Assembly: GCF_030581075.1 (NCBI RefSeq)
Contig: NZ_JAUQSW010000002.1
Span: forward strand, 496,001-560,000
DNA length: 64,000 nt
From: Hymenobacter cheonanensis
GTDB lineage: Bacteria > Bacteroidota > Bacteroidia > Cytophagales > Hymenobacteraceae
Reading direction: 5' to 3'
This document shows positions 63,993 to 64,000 of the stretch, in pieces; the first letter of the stretch is position 1; every line of letters starts with the position of its first letter. The position numbers and the translations under genes are program-made. The notes beneath the pieces are model-generated. The model was not told the DNA's origin. It ran no database searches and was given only the letters and a program-made list of their open reading frames with translations.

Positions 63993-64000
63993 TCTAACAA

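Overview
The window is 64 kb of a GC-rich chromosome from a member of the Bacteroidota. Its genes look most like Hymenobacter and relatives in the Cytophagales. The reasons are Bacteroidota-specific families (DUF4175, a TonB-plug-bearing M56/BlaR1 peptidase, LptC next to coaX, DUF721), weak or absent Shine-Dalgarno sites, TAnnTTTG-type promoters, and dispersed palindromes of the 'TCATGCTGAGC...GAAGCATCT' kind. Species cannot be fixed from sequence reading alone. I ran no database search; all names rest on motifs and family knowledge.

Layout. 1-6.8 kb (minus): PpiD-like foldase (cut by the window edge), small membrane protein, lptC, outer-membrane barrel, coaX, a pseudouridine synthase with a long RG-rich extension, and a DksA-like protein. 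7-9.7 kb (minus): ribH, TPR protein, pdhA. 9.75-11.3 kb (plus): recF and a DciA-like DUF721 gene. 11.5-12.1 kb: AT-rich island with a consensus parS palindrome, an HTH regulator and a scatter of TGTTACA motifs. 12.1-28.3 kb: housekeeping and membrane genes (GDPD, rhomboid, prenyl synthase, rnr, fused oligopeptide ABC ATPase, lspA, ileS, MMPL/RND exporter) separated by REP-like palindromes. 28.3-32.1 kb: a DUF433/DUF5615 toxin-antitoxin-like pair, glyS, a PiT transporter.

32.2-34.1 kb holds a very dense cluster of DnaA boxes (about 19 in 600 bp, plus outliers) next to an AT-rich tract. This is a strong candidate for the chromosomal origin. mnmG (gidA), a classic origin neighbour, lies 3-5 kb to the right, and the parS site is about 22 kb to the left.

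34.2-48.2 kb (minus): Ig-like lipoprotein, methyltransferase, mnmG, GNAT, an Ate-like transferase, ybeY, an RsbW-like ATPase and a Q-rich DUF4175 protein, then a BlaI-M56 peptidase operon with two TonB-plug-like companions behind paired operator dyads. 48.4-50.1 kb: hypothetical gene and a TetA-type MFS exporter. At 50.6 kb is the initiator tRNA.

To its right (51-64 kb) is an accessory-looking stretch: a MACPF pore-forming-type protein with a degenerate Nudix-like N-terminus, a glycosyltransferase, and a signalling block of PAS histidine kinase, BLUF blue-light sensor, CheB, CheB-CheR-PAS fusion and a second PAS kinase, with no CheA or MCP in view. The most novel-looking items are the origin region, the MACPF architecture, the plug-bearing BlaR1 operon and the BLUF/CheB/CheR block.
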